From NCBI GenBank assembly GCA_026770585.1, contig MU647704.1, positions 9,198 through 38,902 on the forward strand: DNA of 29,705 bases, read 5' to 3'. The translations under genes and the position numbers were made by a program. The notes under the pieces are model-generated. The model saw only the letters and a list, made by a program, of their open reading frames with translations. It was not told where the DNA came from and searched no databases. This document shows positions 1 to 7,815 of the stretch, in pieces. This stretch comes from Baffinella frigidus. Taxonomy: Eukaryota > Cryptophyceae > Cryptomonadales > Baffinellaceae. Numbering within the stretch: the first letter of the stretch is position 1; the number at the start of each line of letters is the position of its first letter.

Positions 1-3
1 CGA

Positions 4-227
4 CATGGGCGTGGTTGGTACAAAAAGTGCCCGAATTCCACCCTAAACGGGTTTCGATTTCGATTTCGATTTCGATTTCAAATCGAATTTGAAATTGGCA
101 TGGGTGTGGCTGGTACAAAAACTGCCCGAATTCCACCCTAAATGGGTTTCGGTTTCGATATCAATTTCGATTTCAAATTCAAATTGAAATTGGCATGGGC
201 GTGGCTGGTACAAAAACGACCTAAATA
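4..227. repeat. 95-bp tandem repeat with AT-rich palindromes
   Basis: Two full units (4-98 and 99-193) and a partial third (194-227) begin with CATGGGCGTGGCTGGTACAA. Each full unit ends in a TTTCGA-type hexamer run followed by an inverted repeat: ATTTCAAAT, three bases, ATTTGAAAT in the first unit, and shorter arms in the second. The AT-rich palindromic block contrasts with the GC-rich surroundings. It could be part of a terminal repeat or a replication origin, but the window starts here so its true extent is unknown. Confidence 0.8.
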
Positions 228-231
228 TAGC
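222..231 (+). promoter_or_regulatory. TATA-like box and upstream CACGTG
   Basis: A TAAATATAG sequence lies about 145 bp before the first plus-strand gene, and a CACGTG hexamer sits at 285-290. The TATA match is weak and the spacing is longer than elsewhere in the window, so this assignment is tentative. Confidence 0.3.
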
Positions 232-374
232 GCTACTGCGGACACGTATGGCCTTGGGTGGGAGTCGGGGACCAGGGGATGAGACACGTGTTGAGACATC
301 GAACCTCTCGTGGCAAATAGGCCCGGGCCGGCCGCGGTGTTCACCCGACCACGCATCCCGCACACCGACACGCT

Positions 375-1187
375 ATGTTCATGAGCCGCAGGACTGCGAA
401 CATGTTCGCCATGAAACTAGCGAAGTTGCGCGCGTTGGACGAGGAGGTCAATGTCTTCAAGCAATCGTTGTCCAGCCGAGGCAAGGCTGTGCTCGCTGAG
501 ATCGAGATCTTTGATGATGGGCCGAGCTATACCCCCAACGCGGACATGTTTGGTGACTTTTCAAGGCCGGATCTGGACGACCCAGCGGAGTGGCTCGTCG
601 TACCATACCTCAAGGAGGCCATGCTGTACCAGCTGCGCACTTCGCTCGGCGACAAGTCCGGCAAGATGAAGCGTTCGCACTCTACTCTGATTAGGGACTG
701 GGCGACTGCATCGGGTGACGCGGTGCAGAAGAAGGCGTGTCTGTATTGGGAGAAGTTGGAATGGCACCCTCCTCACGCGCACAGCAAGTCGCTTCTGGCG
801 CACCTGTTCCTGGAAGATTCGGTCGTCCCTGCGACGTTCGCCGACGCATTCCCTATGACACATGCACGGATCCTGGCAAAGGCGTGCAGGAGCACGCCGG
901 TTGTCGTCGATGCGACATGGGATGCGACATGGGATGCGACATGGGGGGGTGCTAATGCGACATGGGGGGATGCGTATCAGAACACTGCCCGCGTATGTCC
1001 GAGCACTCCGGGCACTCCGGGCACTCCGGGCACTCCGGGCACTCCGGGCATACCGAGGACGCCGAGCACACCGAGGACGCCGTCTATGCTAGTCGATGCG
1101 GCCATGGAGGGGTGGGGCGACGCCGACTACGATTTCGAAGCACCGTGTCTCAAGAAGCACAAGACACATGACCTGGGCGCTGTCTAG
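375..1187 (+). CDS. Hypothetical protein with DATW and GTP-type repeats
   Basis: This 270-residue frame has no family I recognise. The first two thirds (residues 1-175) read as an ordinary globular, mostly helical sequence. Residues about 178-200 hold a DATW unit repeated three times and then NATW. Residues about 210-240 are a G-T-P triplet repeat that decays into RTPSTPRTPS. The last 15 residues include KKHK, a possible nuclear signal. The start at 375 is the first ATG of the frame; 381 is an alternative. The stop falls at the edge of the first dispersed palindromic element. The repeats are encoded by near-identical DNA triplet or dodecamer runs, so copy number probably varies. No function is proposed. 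Confidence 0.65.
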   Translation: MFMSRRTANMFAMKLAKLRALDEEVNVFKQSLSSRGKAVLAEIEIFDDGPSYTPNADMFGDFSRPDLDDPAEWLVVPYLKEAMLYQLRTSLGDKSGKMKRSHSTLIRDWATASGDAVQKKACLYWEKLEWHPPHAHSKSLLAHLFLEDSVVPATFADAFPMTHARILAKACRSTPVVVDATWDATWDATWGGANATWGDAYQNTARVCPSTPGTPGTPGTPGTPGIPRTPSTPRTPSMLVDAAMEGWGDADYDFEAPCLKKHKTHDLGAV

Positions 1188-1430
1188 TGGCCACCATGCG
1201 TCTGGGTTGTCCGGCCAGGCTGTCCTCTGGTAGGAATTCACTGATTTCACAGTGAATTCGCCGCCTCCGGGCATGTAGTTGCCAGCTAGCTAGCTAGGGC
1301 ATTGGGGTGCGACGTGGCGCGATGTGGCGCGATGTAGCGCGATGTGGCGCGCGGAGGGGGGGAGGGAGAGAGGGAGGGGTGTAAACGCGTTCAGCGGTGT
1401 GTGCAGTAAACGCATGCAGCGGTGTGTCCA

Positions 1431-1498
<68 letters not shown>

Positions 1499-1605
1499 GC
1501 GGTGTGGTGTGTGTGTGTGTGTGTGTGTGTGCTTCGTCGGATGGGTTCAGTTTGTCCACATTTATTTAAGTAGCAAGTTTGTTGCGTTTGGCATGCGACT
1601 GCGAA
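1188..1605. other. Intergenic region with microsatellites
   Basis: No gene is supported here. The region holds dispersed element copy A, a short GCTA run (about 1282-1297), four GATGTGGCGC-like units at about 1310-1350, a perfect TTG triplet run of about 65 bp (1431-1496) and a GT dinucleotide run (1507-1531). Long open frames across the TTG run are simple-repeat artefacts. An ATTTATTT stretch at 1560-1567 may be the TATA-like signal of the next gene. Confidence 0.7.
1226..1283 (+). repeat. Dispersed palindromic element, copy A
   Basis: This copy carries the longest palindrome: GAATTCACTG at 1234-1243, a six-base loop, and CAGTGAATTC at 1250-1259. The conserved right flank follows in diverged form. 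Homology to copy E extends left to the stop codon of the preceding gene, where both read CTAGTGGCCA and then CGTCTGGG. It lies 40-95 bp after a plus-strand stop codon, consistent with a 3'-end role. Confidence 0.75.
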
Positions 1606-1944
1606 ATGTCCATTCGCGATAGGTGCATGGGCAGCGCGGAGCATACTTCTAAGGACCTACGTGCTGCCATGGGCAGCTCGAAGCATACTTCTGGGAACAT
1701 ATGGGATGCCATGGGCAGATCGAAGTATACTTCTGAGGACCTATGTGCTGCCATAGAGACCGGGTCGCCGGCGGACGTATGGGTGATTCTTGCGTACGAT
1801 GTTGACCCGAACGTTGGCGCTGATGGGTTTGCATTGGACGAGGGTGGGTGTTCACCGAGGGACCGGGCCTTCCAGGGTGGATTTGATCTGTGTGTGCAGT
1901 TTCTCGATGGTGTTATCGAAGCAAAAAAGACCCAGAAGACGTAA
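1606..1944 (+). CDS. Small protein with 14-residue repeats and an ankyrin-like tail
   Basis: The frame opens with a TTG codon upstream, so I place the start at the first ATG, 1606, giving 112 residues. Residues 8-49 are three tandem 14-residue repeats of the type MGSxxxTSxxLxAA, encoded by three exact 42-bp units (1627-1668, 1669-1710, 1711-1752). The tail (residues about 49-100) resembles one or two ankyrin units: AIETGSPADVWVIL, then DVDPNVGADG and SPRDRAFQGGFDLCVQFL. This could be a degraded or minimal ankyrin protein related to the large one at 12961. Dispersed element copy B follows about 105 bp after the stop. Confidence 0.55.
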   Translation: MSIRDRCMGSAEHTSKDLRAAMGSSKHTSGNIWDAMGRSKYTSEDLCAAIETGSPADVWVILAYDVDPNVGADGFALDEGGCSPRDRAFQGGFDLCVQFLDGVIEAKKTQKT

Positions 1945-2049
1945 CGGAACGCTCCTTGTGCTGCATGCGGGGTAGGGTACCGTCTCGCCGGCGATCGGTT
2001 CCGACCCGGGGCGACAACCACCGCATCGGAGTGTTCGACCAGGCCGTAA

Positions 2050-2105
2050 CCGGGTACAGCTTCACTGGTTGTGCAGTGAACCCGCTACCTCGAGACGTGC
2101 AGGCA
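2050..2105 (+). repeat. Dispersed palindromic element, copy B
   Basis: Perfect arms TTCACTG (2061-2067) and CAGTGAA (2074-2080) enclose a six-base loop. The conserved right flank CCCGCTACCTCGAGACGTG follows. The left flank GGGTACAG matches the TGGTACxA seen in copy D. Confidence 0.8.
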
Positions 2106-2143
2106 ATAGGCGTAGCGAGACTTAGCTGTCAGTTGGCAGAGTC

Positions 2144-2407
2144 ATGCCGGCGCAGGCGAACTTGTGTTCGATGTTGGTTGATATGAAACGTGACGTGTCC
2201 GTGGCTTGTGACGACCCCCATACCAACAAGAAAGACCTGTGCGACATGGTCGACCTGCGAATTTCACAGATGGTCAAGCAACTGATCTCTTCTCCGTACT
2301 GCAACAACTTCTCGTTTGACATCGACAAGCCCCCTGAGTTGGACAATTTCGATCGCGCGGCGTTGTTCCAGATGGAAGCGAGTGACGACGTGGTCTCTGC
2401 TGCGTGA
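2144..2407 (+). CDS. Small hypothetical protein (87 aa)
   Basis: The ATG at 2144 opens an 87-residue acidic reading frame with no recognised domain. It reads as a real protein: mixed composition, a helical middle (KKDLCDMVDLRISQMVKQLI) and an acidic end. It lies 40 bp after dispersed element copy B, and its stop codon is embedded in element copy C. There is no clear TATA box, so it might be co-transcribed with the gene at 1606. A function cannot be suggested. Confidence 0.5.
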   Translation: MPAQANLCSMLVDMKRDVSVACDDPHTNKKDLCDMVDLRISQMVKQLISSPYCNNFSFDIDKPPELDNFDRAALFQMEASDDVVSAA

Positions 2408-2433
2408 ATTCACTACCTCGCGACGTGTAGCCG
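2403..2433 (+). repeat. Dispersed palindromic element, copy C (right half)
   Basis: Only the right half is present: GTGAATTCACTACCTCGCG followed by ACGTGTAGCC. The stop codon of the 87-aa gene lies inside it. GTGAATTCAC (2404-2413) is itself a perfect 10-bp palindrome. Confidence 0.65.
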
Positions 2434-2501
2434 AGCTAGGGCCCCGCGGTATGGCGTGTGGGTCTACAGGTTGCCTAAGGGGTGGCCACTAGCTAGGTGG
2501 G

Positions 2502-2537
2502 TAGCTAGCTAGCTAGCTAGCTAGCTAGCTAGCTAGG
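2502..2537. repeat. GCTA tetranucleotide microsatellite
   Basis: About nine GCTA/AGCT units in a row. A shorter run of the same unit lies at 1282-1297. The rest of the 2434-2690 gap shows no gene. Confidence 0.9.
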
Positions 2538-2690
2538 GTCCTGCGGTGGGGTGTATGGACCGACTGGTCCCTTACGGGACAACGCATAATACACGACCTG
2601 AACTCGTACACCCTTGTCTGGGACTCCCGGGTGGCTTCCCCTGCGCCCTTTAGACAGGTGCGTGCGTGTGCCCTTGTTGATGCGCGTTTC

Positions 2691-4352
2691 TCAATTCACG
2701 TTGTGTACCACCTTTCGCGACAACTCGTCTTCTTGCATGCAGATATCGGCGACCTTGTCGACCGCGTAGGTGTATTTAGACTTGAAGGTACTGACAGCCA
2801 GCAGCACTTGGTGGCTTAGCACGCTGCAGAAATGCTTCCATACCAGCGGCCATATATCTTTGTTCTGGTGGCATGCAATGTATAGTTGCAGGAACGTGAG
2901 CCATGAGAGGTCCTTCGAGTCTGTATACGAGAAGTCTGTAAAGCATTCAGCACGGAATGCCCTCAGTTCCTCGAATGGGACGACACGGACTGATATCAAC
3001 TGCAAGAACTCAACGATCACCGACACCTGTGGCTTGTATATGTACTGTCGCAGCATGTTCTCAGCGATTTCTGCATCGTGTATAAAGTGTTTTTGAATCG
3101 CCGCGGTTGGGTCTGCAAAGGAGATCTGTGACATGAGTAGATATCCCAGAAGCTTGCTCGTGTGCAAGACGGCTGGTGGTACCCGGGCCCGCACAGTCCA
3201 CCCTTGCAGACTGTCCTCGTGTATCTGGGAGAGGTTTGCGGCTGAGGTGCAAGAGAATGTTTGCTGTTGGTGGGCCTGTCTGTCGGTGTCGTCGACGTGC
3301 ACGGTGGTGTCGGCGACGGAGTCTCCTGATACGTGCGAGGCGGCCATTTGTTCTATCCCGGCTCGGTATCGCAGACGCACGCGTCCGCGGGTGACGTGTT
3401 GCTTTGTACCCTCCCTGAGCGACCACTGCAGCATGTTATCCTTGGTGTCCATGAAGGCGGCACACTTAAGCTGGAACTCGTTGTCTATGATGACGTTTTG
3501 CATGAACCATGTAAGGTCTCCTGCAAAGTCCTGTGACGAAAAGCGCGTGTCTGCTATAGCTGCAGTGAAGGTGTTTACGGCGGCTGTCGAGTTGAACGTC
3601 GCTGGCATTGCTTCTGCGAGGAATGCTTTTATCGCTACAAGACTGCTCACGTTCTTGATGTTGATGAGTAGGTATATTTTGAGCTTGTCGGACATGGAGA
3701 GGTCATCTGCGCCAACGTGCTCGAGTGTTTGCAGCACGAACTTGACGGTTGGCACGTTGTTGCCAAAGTTGCTGTCGGAGGTCAGCAGGTATTCGCGCGT
3801 ACTCTCTTCGTGGAACGAGAGCGTGTGTAGGATTTTCTCCCACTCGGAGTAGTCGCCGTAGACGTTGTCTGTGCTGTTTTCGATGTTCGCCAGGCCTTCC
3901 TGCGGTGGGTCGAATTCCATGATCTCGTACATAGTGGTTCTATCTGTGACTTTGAGACTCGCGATGATGCTGCGCTTGAAGCTGTTGGCCACGTCGCGAG
4001 ACGGGAGGTTGCTTTTCTGCGCGAATGAAAGGTACGTGTTGATGATTTTATCGAAGTTGAGGTCTTCTGCCAGCTTTGTTGACTGCATGAAGAGTGACGT
4101 CATCTCTGCGGTTGCATGGTACCCGTTGTCCATGTATTGGTTGTGTTCTCTGATCGCATCGGCGTGGATCTGTTGCGCGAATCTTTCATTGGCGCGGCTC
4201 AGATTGTCGCGCATGGGGGGGGCGCACATCATCCCGCTGTCTGCGGGCAGCGTGTGTGGGTGCACTTGGTGCTGTGCGTGAAAGTCGAAGATTGCATCGT
4301 TCATTCTAGGGGGTTGTGCGTGTGTGTAAGCATCTGTGGTGCCATGCTCCAT
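2691..4352 (-). CDS. Large hypothetical protein, mostly helical (553 aa)
   Basis: This is the longest reading frame of the left part. I recognise no domain. The sequence is soluble-looking and mainly helical, with a short basic patch in the middle (TRGRVRLRYRAG) and no signal peptide or membrane span. Size and composition would suit a virion structural or tegument-like protein, but that is inference. The ATG at 4352 lies only about 30 bp from the TATA block at 4381-4389, so the next ATG at 4304, giving 537 residues, may be the real start. It is divergent from the Gly-rich gene at 4463 and shares its promoter region. Confidence 0.85.
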   Translation of the reverse strand: MEHGTTDAYTHAQPPRMNDAIFDFHAQHQVHPHTLPADSGMMCAPPMRDNLSRANERFAQQIHADAIREHNQYMDNGYHATAEMTSLFMQSTKLAEDLNFDKIINTYLSFAQKSNLPSRDVANSFKRSIIASLKVTDRTTMYEIMEFDPPQEGLANIENSTDNVYGDYSEWEKILHTLSFHEESTREYLLTSDSNFGNNVPTVKFVLQTLEHVGADDLSMSDKLKIYLLINIKNVSSLVAIKAFLAEAMPATFNSTAAVNTFTAAIADTRFSSQDFAGDLTWFMQNVIIDNEFQLKCAAFMDTKDNMLQWSLREGTKQHVTRGRVRLRYRAGIEQMAASHVSGDSVADTTVHVDDTDRQAHQQQTFSCTSAANLSQIHEDSLQGWTVRARVPPAVLHTSKLLGYLLMSQISFADPTAAIQKHFIHDAEIAENMLRQYIYKPQVSVIVEFLQLISVRVVPFEELRAFRAECFTDFSYTDSKDLSWLTFLQLYIACHQNKDIWPLVWKHFCSVLSHQVLLAVSTFKSKYTYAVDKVADICMQEDELSRKVVHNVN

Positions 4353-4380
4353 AGCTCGTGTAGCTGTAGTGTGCTATGCC

Positions 4381-4390
4381 ATATATATAC
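4381..4390. promoter_or_regulatory. Shared TATA block of a divergent gene pair
   Basis: CATATATATACC reads as a TATA box on both strands. It is 30-80 bp upstream of the minus-strand starts at 4352/4304 and 75 bp upstream of the plus-strand start at 4463. Confidence 0.6.
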
Positions 4391-4462
4391 CATTTCCAGC
4401 GTATATCATATTTGTTTATCGTGCGAGACGAGTGTATCGCGAGACGGCAGAGGTCGGGCTGC

Positions 4463-5011
4463 ATGCTTGCGAGCGAACCACCCGTGTCGGGTGTTGAACC
4501 GATGGACGAGGCGGGTATGCTGTCTGCGATGTTTTCGGCGCCGCTGTTGCGTAGCGAAGAACCGATATACTCTCGCATGAGTGAACCAGTGTTGGTTCGG
4601 GGTGCTGCAGCCATGGACGAGGCCGGTATCCTGACCGCGATGTTTGCAGAGCCGGCGCTGGACGGCGAACCCCCGTCGCTGTCTAGTGTACACGCCGGCG
4701 GGCTTCTGTCTCCTGCAAACGGTGACTGTGCAGATATCGGAGAAAACTGTAGCCTCGGTGAATACGACAGCAATTTGAACGACGAGACGCGGTTGTTGGG
4801 CGACGAGTCGAGGATGTCGGAATGTGGGGTAGTCGTAGGCTTCTACCATGGCGGCGGTGGCGGCGGTGGCGGTGGTGGCGGCGGTGCGAACTACAACCAT
4901 GGCGTACACGATGTGGTGGTTCTACGTGGACGTGGTAGGCGGTTTCAGACCGTTGCATTGCCAACAATATGGAGCTGTGTAAGGAACGCGTTTACCATGT
5001 CGTCTGTGTAA
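4463..5011 (+). CDS. Hypothetical protein with duplicated MDEAG motif and Gly run
   Basis: The frame is open from 4376, but the ATG at 4463 is the first suitable start after the TATA block, giving 182 residues. Residues 14-24 (MDEAGMLSAMF) and 51-61 (MDEAGILTAMF) are a diverged internal duplication, 37 residues apart. These acidic and hydrophobic motifs could be short interaction helices. Residues 130-141 are a run of glycine encoded by a GGC/GGT repeat, followed by a basic RGRGRR segment at 155-160. The C-terminus and stop lie in the first units of a 29-bp tandem repeat, so protein length may change with repeat number. No family is recognised. Confidence 0.6.
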   Translation: MLASEPPVSGVEPMDEAGMLSAMFSAPLLRSEEPIYSRMSEPVLVRGAAAMDEAGILTAMFAEPALDGEPPSLSSVHAGGLLSPANGDCADIGENCSLGEYDSNLNDETRLLGDESRMSECGVVVGFYHGGGGGGGGGGGGANYNHGVHDVVVLRGRGRRFQTVALPTIWSCVRNAFTMSSV

Positions 5012-5127
5012 GGAACGCGTTTGCCATGTCGTCTGTGTAAGGAACGCGTTTGCCATGTCGTCTATGTAAGGAACGCGTTTACCGTGCCGTCTGCAAGTGT
5101 GTAAAGAACGTGTTCGCGGCGCTATCT
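4976..5127 (+). repeat. 29-bp tandem repeat containing GTGTAAGG
   Basis: Four good units start at 4976, 5005, 5034 and 5063, and a degenerate fifth reaches about 5127. Each contains TGTGTAAGGAACGCGTTT or a close variant. The preceding gene stops inside unit 2. GTAAGG matches a eukaryotic splice donor, but no use as one is shown. Confidence 0.85.
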
Positions 5128-5200
5128 ATGTAGAAAAGCGGCTATTACCAGACGGGGACGAGCGGCCGCAGGTTCACACCCGGCAACACACGGTGCGGGG

Positions 5201-5851
5201 ATGGCAGTTGGTGTCCGGTGCTACGCGCGGTATGCACGGTCGAGCCATGTGTCTCTGAAGGTCTTGCAGTGCGTGCTGTTCGTGTTCTTTAACCGCGCGC
5301 AGCGTGTGCTGCGCAACGGGTCTTTCCTTGTATCCAGTCTGGATCTCCGCGGCACTGCCGTGTTGCCATTGGTGGTAAGCGCCGTGCTGCACACGGCCAT
5401 TCTGTGCCCAGGGCTCGTTGTCCCTACACGGCGTGGGCGTATTGCTGTGTTGTGCACTCTGTTGCATGTGATGCTGCTGTATATGCTTGCTGGGTTGCTC
5501 GTGGCATCTGCATTGGATCGGTACGTAACCACCGCGAGTTTCCTCTCGGTGCTTGTTGCGTCGCATCTGTGTCTAGTTGTGAGGCCCATCGAATCCGACC
5601 TGGTGCCAGCACAGAAGGTGTCGTACGGGCACCTGATGGACATTGCCGCGTATGCGCTGCCTGTGGTCTCGTGGGTGTTACTTCCAGTGCTGCAGGTGCA
5701 CGAACTGGAAGCGATTGCGCTGCTGTACGTCCCGGAAGTGTTGTGTTTTGTGTTTGCTTACATAATGCAGTTTGTTACCCTTCTGCTGAACGTGGCGGTC
5801 GATGCGGCATGCTCTGTGTGTGGCGCTGTCGGCTACGTGAAACTAGACTGA
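5201..5851 (+). CDS. Polytopic membrane protein, C-terminus altered by duplication
   Basis: The ATG at 5201 gives 216 residues with about five or six hydrophobic segments (near residues 23-32, 47-63, 81-103, 107-127, 147-167 and 175-197). There is no cleavable signal peptide. The last 21 residues (LNVAVDAACSVCGAVGYVKLD) are encoded by the first copy of a 62-bp tandem duplication. The second copy encodes almost the same peptide in another frame that stays open well beyond. The present stop codon is created at the junction, so the ancestral protein was probably longer. The role is unknown; an envelope protein is plausible given two more membrane proteins next door. Confidence 0.7.
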   Translation: MAVGVRCYARYARSSHVSLKVLQCVLFVFFNRAQRVLRNGSFLVSSLDLRGTAVLPLVVSAVLHTAILCPGLVVPTRRGRIAVLCTLLHVMLLYMLAGLLVASALDRYVTTASFLSVLVASHLCLVVRPIESDLVPAQKVSYGHLMDIAAYALPVVSWVLLPVLQVHELEAIALLYVPEVLCFVFAYIMQFVTLLLNVAVDAACSVCGAVGYVKLD

Positions 5852-5909
5852 ACGTGGCGGCCGACGCGGCGTGCTCTGTGTGTGGCGCAGTCGGTTATGT
5901 GAAACTGGA
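5786..5909 (+). repeat. 62-bp tandem duplication
   Basis: Copy 1 is 5786-5847 and copy 2 is 5848-5909. They differ at seven positions; six are third codon positions of the reading frame and one changes Val to Ala. As 62 is not a multiple of three, the frame shifts between copies. Confidence 0.85.
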
Positions 5910-6260
5910 CCACGGGCTCGCGTGCGTTCATCAGTGCACGGGTCTAATTTTGGGGGTAGTTAGGTGCCACTGGGGCCCAAGGCTGTACGCGTCGTATTCG
6001 GGCAGATGGGGGGTGGGAAACAGTCGCTCGAGAGAAAACACTTGCGTAAGGATTCGCGTATATTTATTCAATGTGTTATATCCTACGTGCATACTGTGTC
6101 CGAGTATGTCGTATGTGCGCACTCGGCACTTGTGGGGGTGTTCTGTTTATGTTGGCGCATGTCGTGACGTACGTACGTACGTTGCACTTACATCCTCTGC
6201 GATTGCACTCTCTGTCGTAGCCCCGCCCCTTCCCCTGCACTGTTCCCGGCAGTGGTTCCC
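5852..6260. other. Region after the membrane gene, no clear gene
   Basis: The first part (to about 6060) may be the former 3' end of the membrane gene, since the frame of duplication copy 2 stays open. TTTATT at 6063-6068 gives AATAAA on the minus strand, about 190 bp past the stop of the Gln-rich gene, and could be its polyadenylation signal. A GTAC tetranucleotide run lies at 6167-6183. Confidence 0.5.
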
Positions 6261-6638
6261 CTACACTGTTCCCGGCATTTGTTCCATTGCCGGCATGGTC
6301 CCCGGCTGCTGCTGCTGCATTGCCGGCATGGTCCCCGGCTGCTGCTGCTGCTGCATTGCCTGCTGCTGCTGCTGCATTGCCTGCTGCTGCTGCATTGCCT
6401 GCTGCTGCTGCACTGTCATCGATTGCGGTTGCATCGGCGGCGGTCGTCCTGGTGGCGCTCCTGGTGGCGCTCCTGGTGGCGGTAGCGGCATGTCGGGCGC
6501 CGACGGGACCGGGTCGTCGTGTGAAAAATTTCCACTCGGGATCTTGTCTCGGCGCCTGTATCTGTATGCCATGACACCAAACACGAATATCGTGAGCATT
6601 CCCGCAGACACCGCCACAAGAATAGTACCCGCGTCCAT
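6261..6638 (-). CDS. Small type III-like membrane protein with Pro and Gln-rich tail
   Basis: This 125-residue protein starts at the ATG at 6638, 57-65 bp downstream of a strong minus-strand TATA box. Residues 5-25 form one membrane span (TILVAVSAGMLTIFVFGVMAY), immediately followed by a basic stop-transfer segment YRYRRRDK. The remainder is a low-complexity tail: PPPGAPPGAPPGRPPP at about 53-68, then repeated Q4-5AM and QPGTMPAM units. A short N-terminus, one span and a long basic-led tail predict an outside-in topology with the tail in the cytoplasm or tegument. The stop codon lies in the loop of a 5-bp hairpin (CAGTG/CACTG, 6250-6268). The role is unknown; the layout suits a minor envelope protein. 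Confidence 0.7.
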   Translation of the reverse strand: MDAGTILVAVSAGMLTIFVFGVMAYRYRRRDKIPSGNFSHDDPVPSAPDMPLPPPGAPPGAPPGRPPPMQPQSMTVQQQQAMQQQQAMQQQQQAMQQQQQPGTMPAMQQQQPGTMPAMEQMPGTV

Positions 6639-6693
6639 TGTGTACCTAGGGGTCTACGCCTCGAAGTGGTATTGCGGATAACTCCATGGCGGT

Positions 6694-6704
6694 CCTTTTT
6701 ATAG
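6694..6704 (-). promoter_or_regulatory. TATA box (TATAAAAAGG)
   Basis: On the minus strand the sequence reads CTATAAAAAGG, close to the ideal eukaryotic TATA box, ending about 56 bp before the ATG at 6638. Confidence 0.7.
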
Positions 6705-6794
6705 TATAGGCGCAGCTCAGTTGCCCGCGGTGGTTCCCGGCCCAAACCTGCTCGATTGTGCCGTTGTTGTCGCATAGTTCGCACACAGCAGAAC

Positions 6795-7760
6795 TCACTC
6801 TGGCAACCAGACCGGGCACGGTGAAGCCGTTACGTCCACGACCAGCGCACCGTAGCTGTTGAGAGCTGCGGCCGCGTACAGTGCGTAGATAGAGACAGCA
6901 GACATGGTGCAAGACGTGGGGTCCGTCTCTGTGGAGACGGTGTCGATTTGCACGAGTTGTGTCATGGGCACAAGCACGAGCGCAGCACCCAGCGTTATAT
7001 ACGCCCATTTGTGTCGCATATGTGAATACACGAGAGAGTACAGCATGCTCTGGTGTATGAATATTACTGTGCAGAGACATGGTGCCAGCCAAGGGAGGCA
7101 TGTGTATATGTAATGGGAGGGCATTGCCCCGGTCATGAGTACCACGGCGAAGTGTGCGACAGAGATGAAGACCGTGAGAGGAATGCATAGGTATACGGAG
7201 TGTGACACGAGCTGTATCGCGGCGACGACCCCCCACAAGTACACAAACGTCTCCCACTGTGCCCCGAGAATTGACGTTGCGCTATGTGGGACCACGATGC
7301 ATATCACCGTGTTCAACAGCGCACACGCAACCACCACCGCAGTAACGACGGTCGGTGTAACTGTCGTTTTTACGATGCGCCGCATTGGCGGGAGTGTGGG
7401 TTGTCTCGCTGCGGAAGAACCCGCGAGGCCGCCCTTCATGTTAGTTCCGCCATGCATGGCACCGCCACCACCGCCACCACCGCCACCACCGCCACTGTCA
7501 CCCGAAGTTCCGTGGGCATCGGTCTTGCCGTGGCAGTTGTGTATGTTGCCGTAACCGTTGTTAGTGCCGCCTGTGGTGGCGGTATGTGCGACAGGAAACT
7601 GCAACGACTGGGGTGTAAACCCGTGTGGTGGCGGCGGTGGTTGCTGTTGTGATATCTTCGGGTATGCTCTCGACTGCGCTCTTACACTGTCGTTCACCGC
7701 ATAAAACGAAGCCATTTGCAGGGTTTGTTTGCAGTTCGGGGAACTGGCAAACACATCCAT
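6795..7760 (-). CDS. Polytopic membrane protein with Gly-rich N-terminal tail
   Basis: The ATG at 7760 gives 321 residues. Residues 1-125 are a soluble low-complexity tail (PPPPP, then a run of about 11 Gly at 90-101). Residues 130-310 contain roughly six hydrophobic segments: about 134-155, 165-190, 193-212, 218-240, 250-270 and 288-310. This is a multi-span membrane protein with a long N-terminal tail. Such a layout could be a gM-like or receptor-like viral envelope protein, but I see no diagnostic motif. It is separated from the portal-like gene by an AT-rich block holding that gene's AATAAA signal and this gene's TATATTAA. Confidence 0.75.
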   Translation of the reverse strand: MDVFASSPNCKQTLQMASFYAVNDSVRAQSRAYPKISQQQPPPPPHGFTPQSLQFPVAHTATTGGTNNGYGNIHNCHGKTDAHGTSGDSGGGGGGGGGGGAMHGGTNMKGGLAGSSAARQPTLPPMRRIVKTTVTPTVVTAVVVACALLNTVICIVVPHSATSILGAQWETFVYLWGVVAAIQLVSHSVYLCIPLTVFISVAHFAVVLMTGAMPSHYIYTCLPWLAPCLCTVIFIHQSMLYSLVYSHMRHKWAYITLGAALVLVPMTQLVQIDTVSTETDPTSCTMSAVSIYALYAAAALNSYGALVVDVTASPCPVWLPE

Positions 7761-7815
7761 ATGCCCTAGATCGGTCGAACGATTGCGTTGATAGACACGG
7801 ACTTGTTGAATACTC

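Noticed and set aside
1290-1644. Open frames with poly-Val, poly-Asn or poly-Cys across the TTG/GT run
   Set aside because: Every frame of a simple repeat is open; the flanks are not protein-like.
4089-4099. TGACGTCA (CRE-like) site
   Set aside because: It lies inside coding sequence of the 553-aa gene and is isolated, so it is most likely chance.
5786-5909. Intron created by the 62-bp tandem duplication
   Set aside because: The unit has no AG|GT junction pair that would allow clean splicing between copies, so a frame-shifting duplication is the simpler reading.
5404-6681. 425-codon plus-strand frame
   Set aside because: It overlaps the 5201 membrane gene out of frame and is antisense to the Gln-rich gene; only the stretch just after the duplication may be a former C-terminus.
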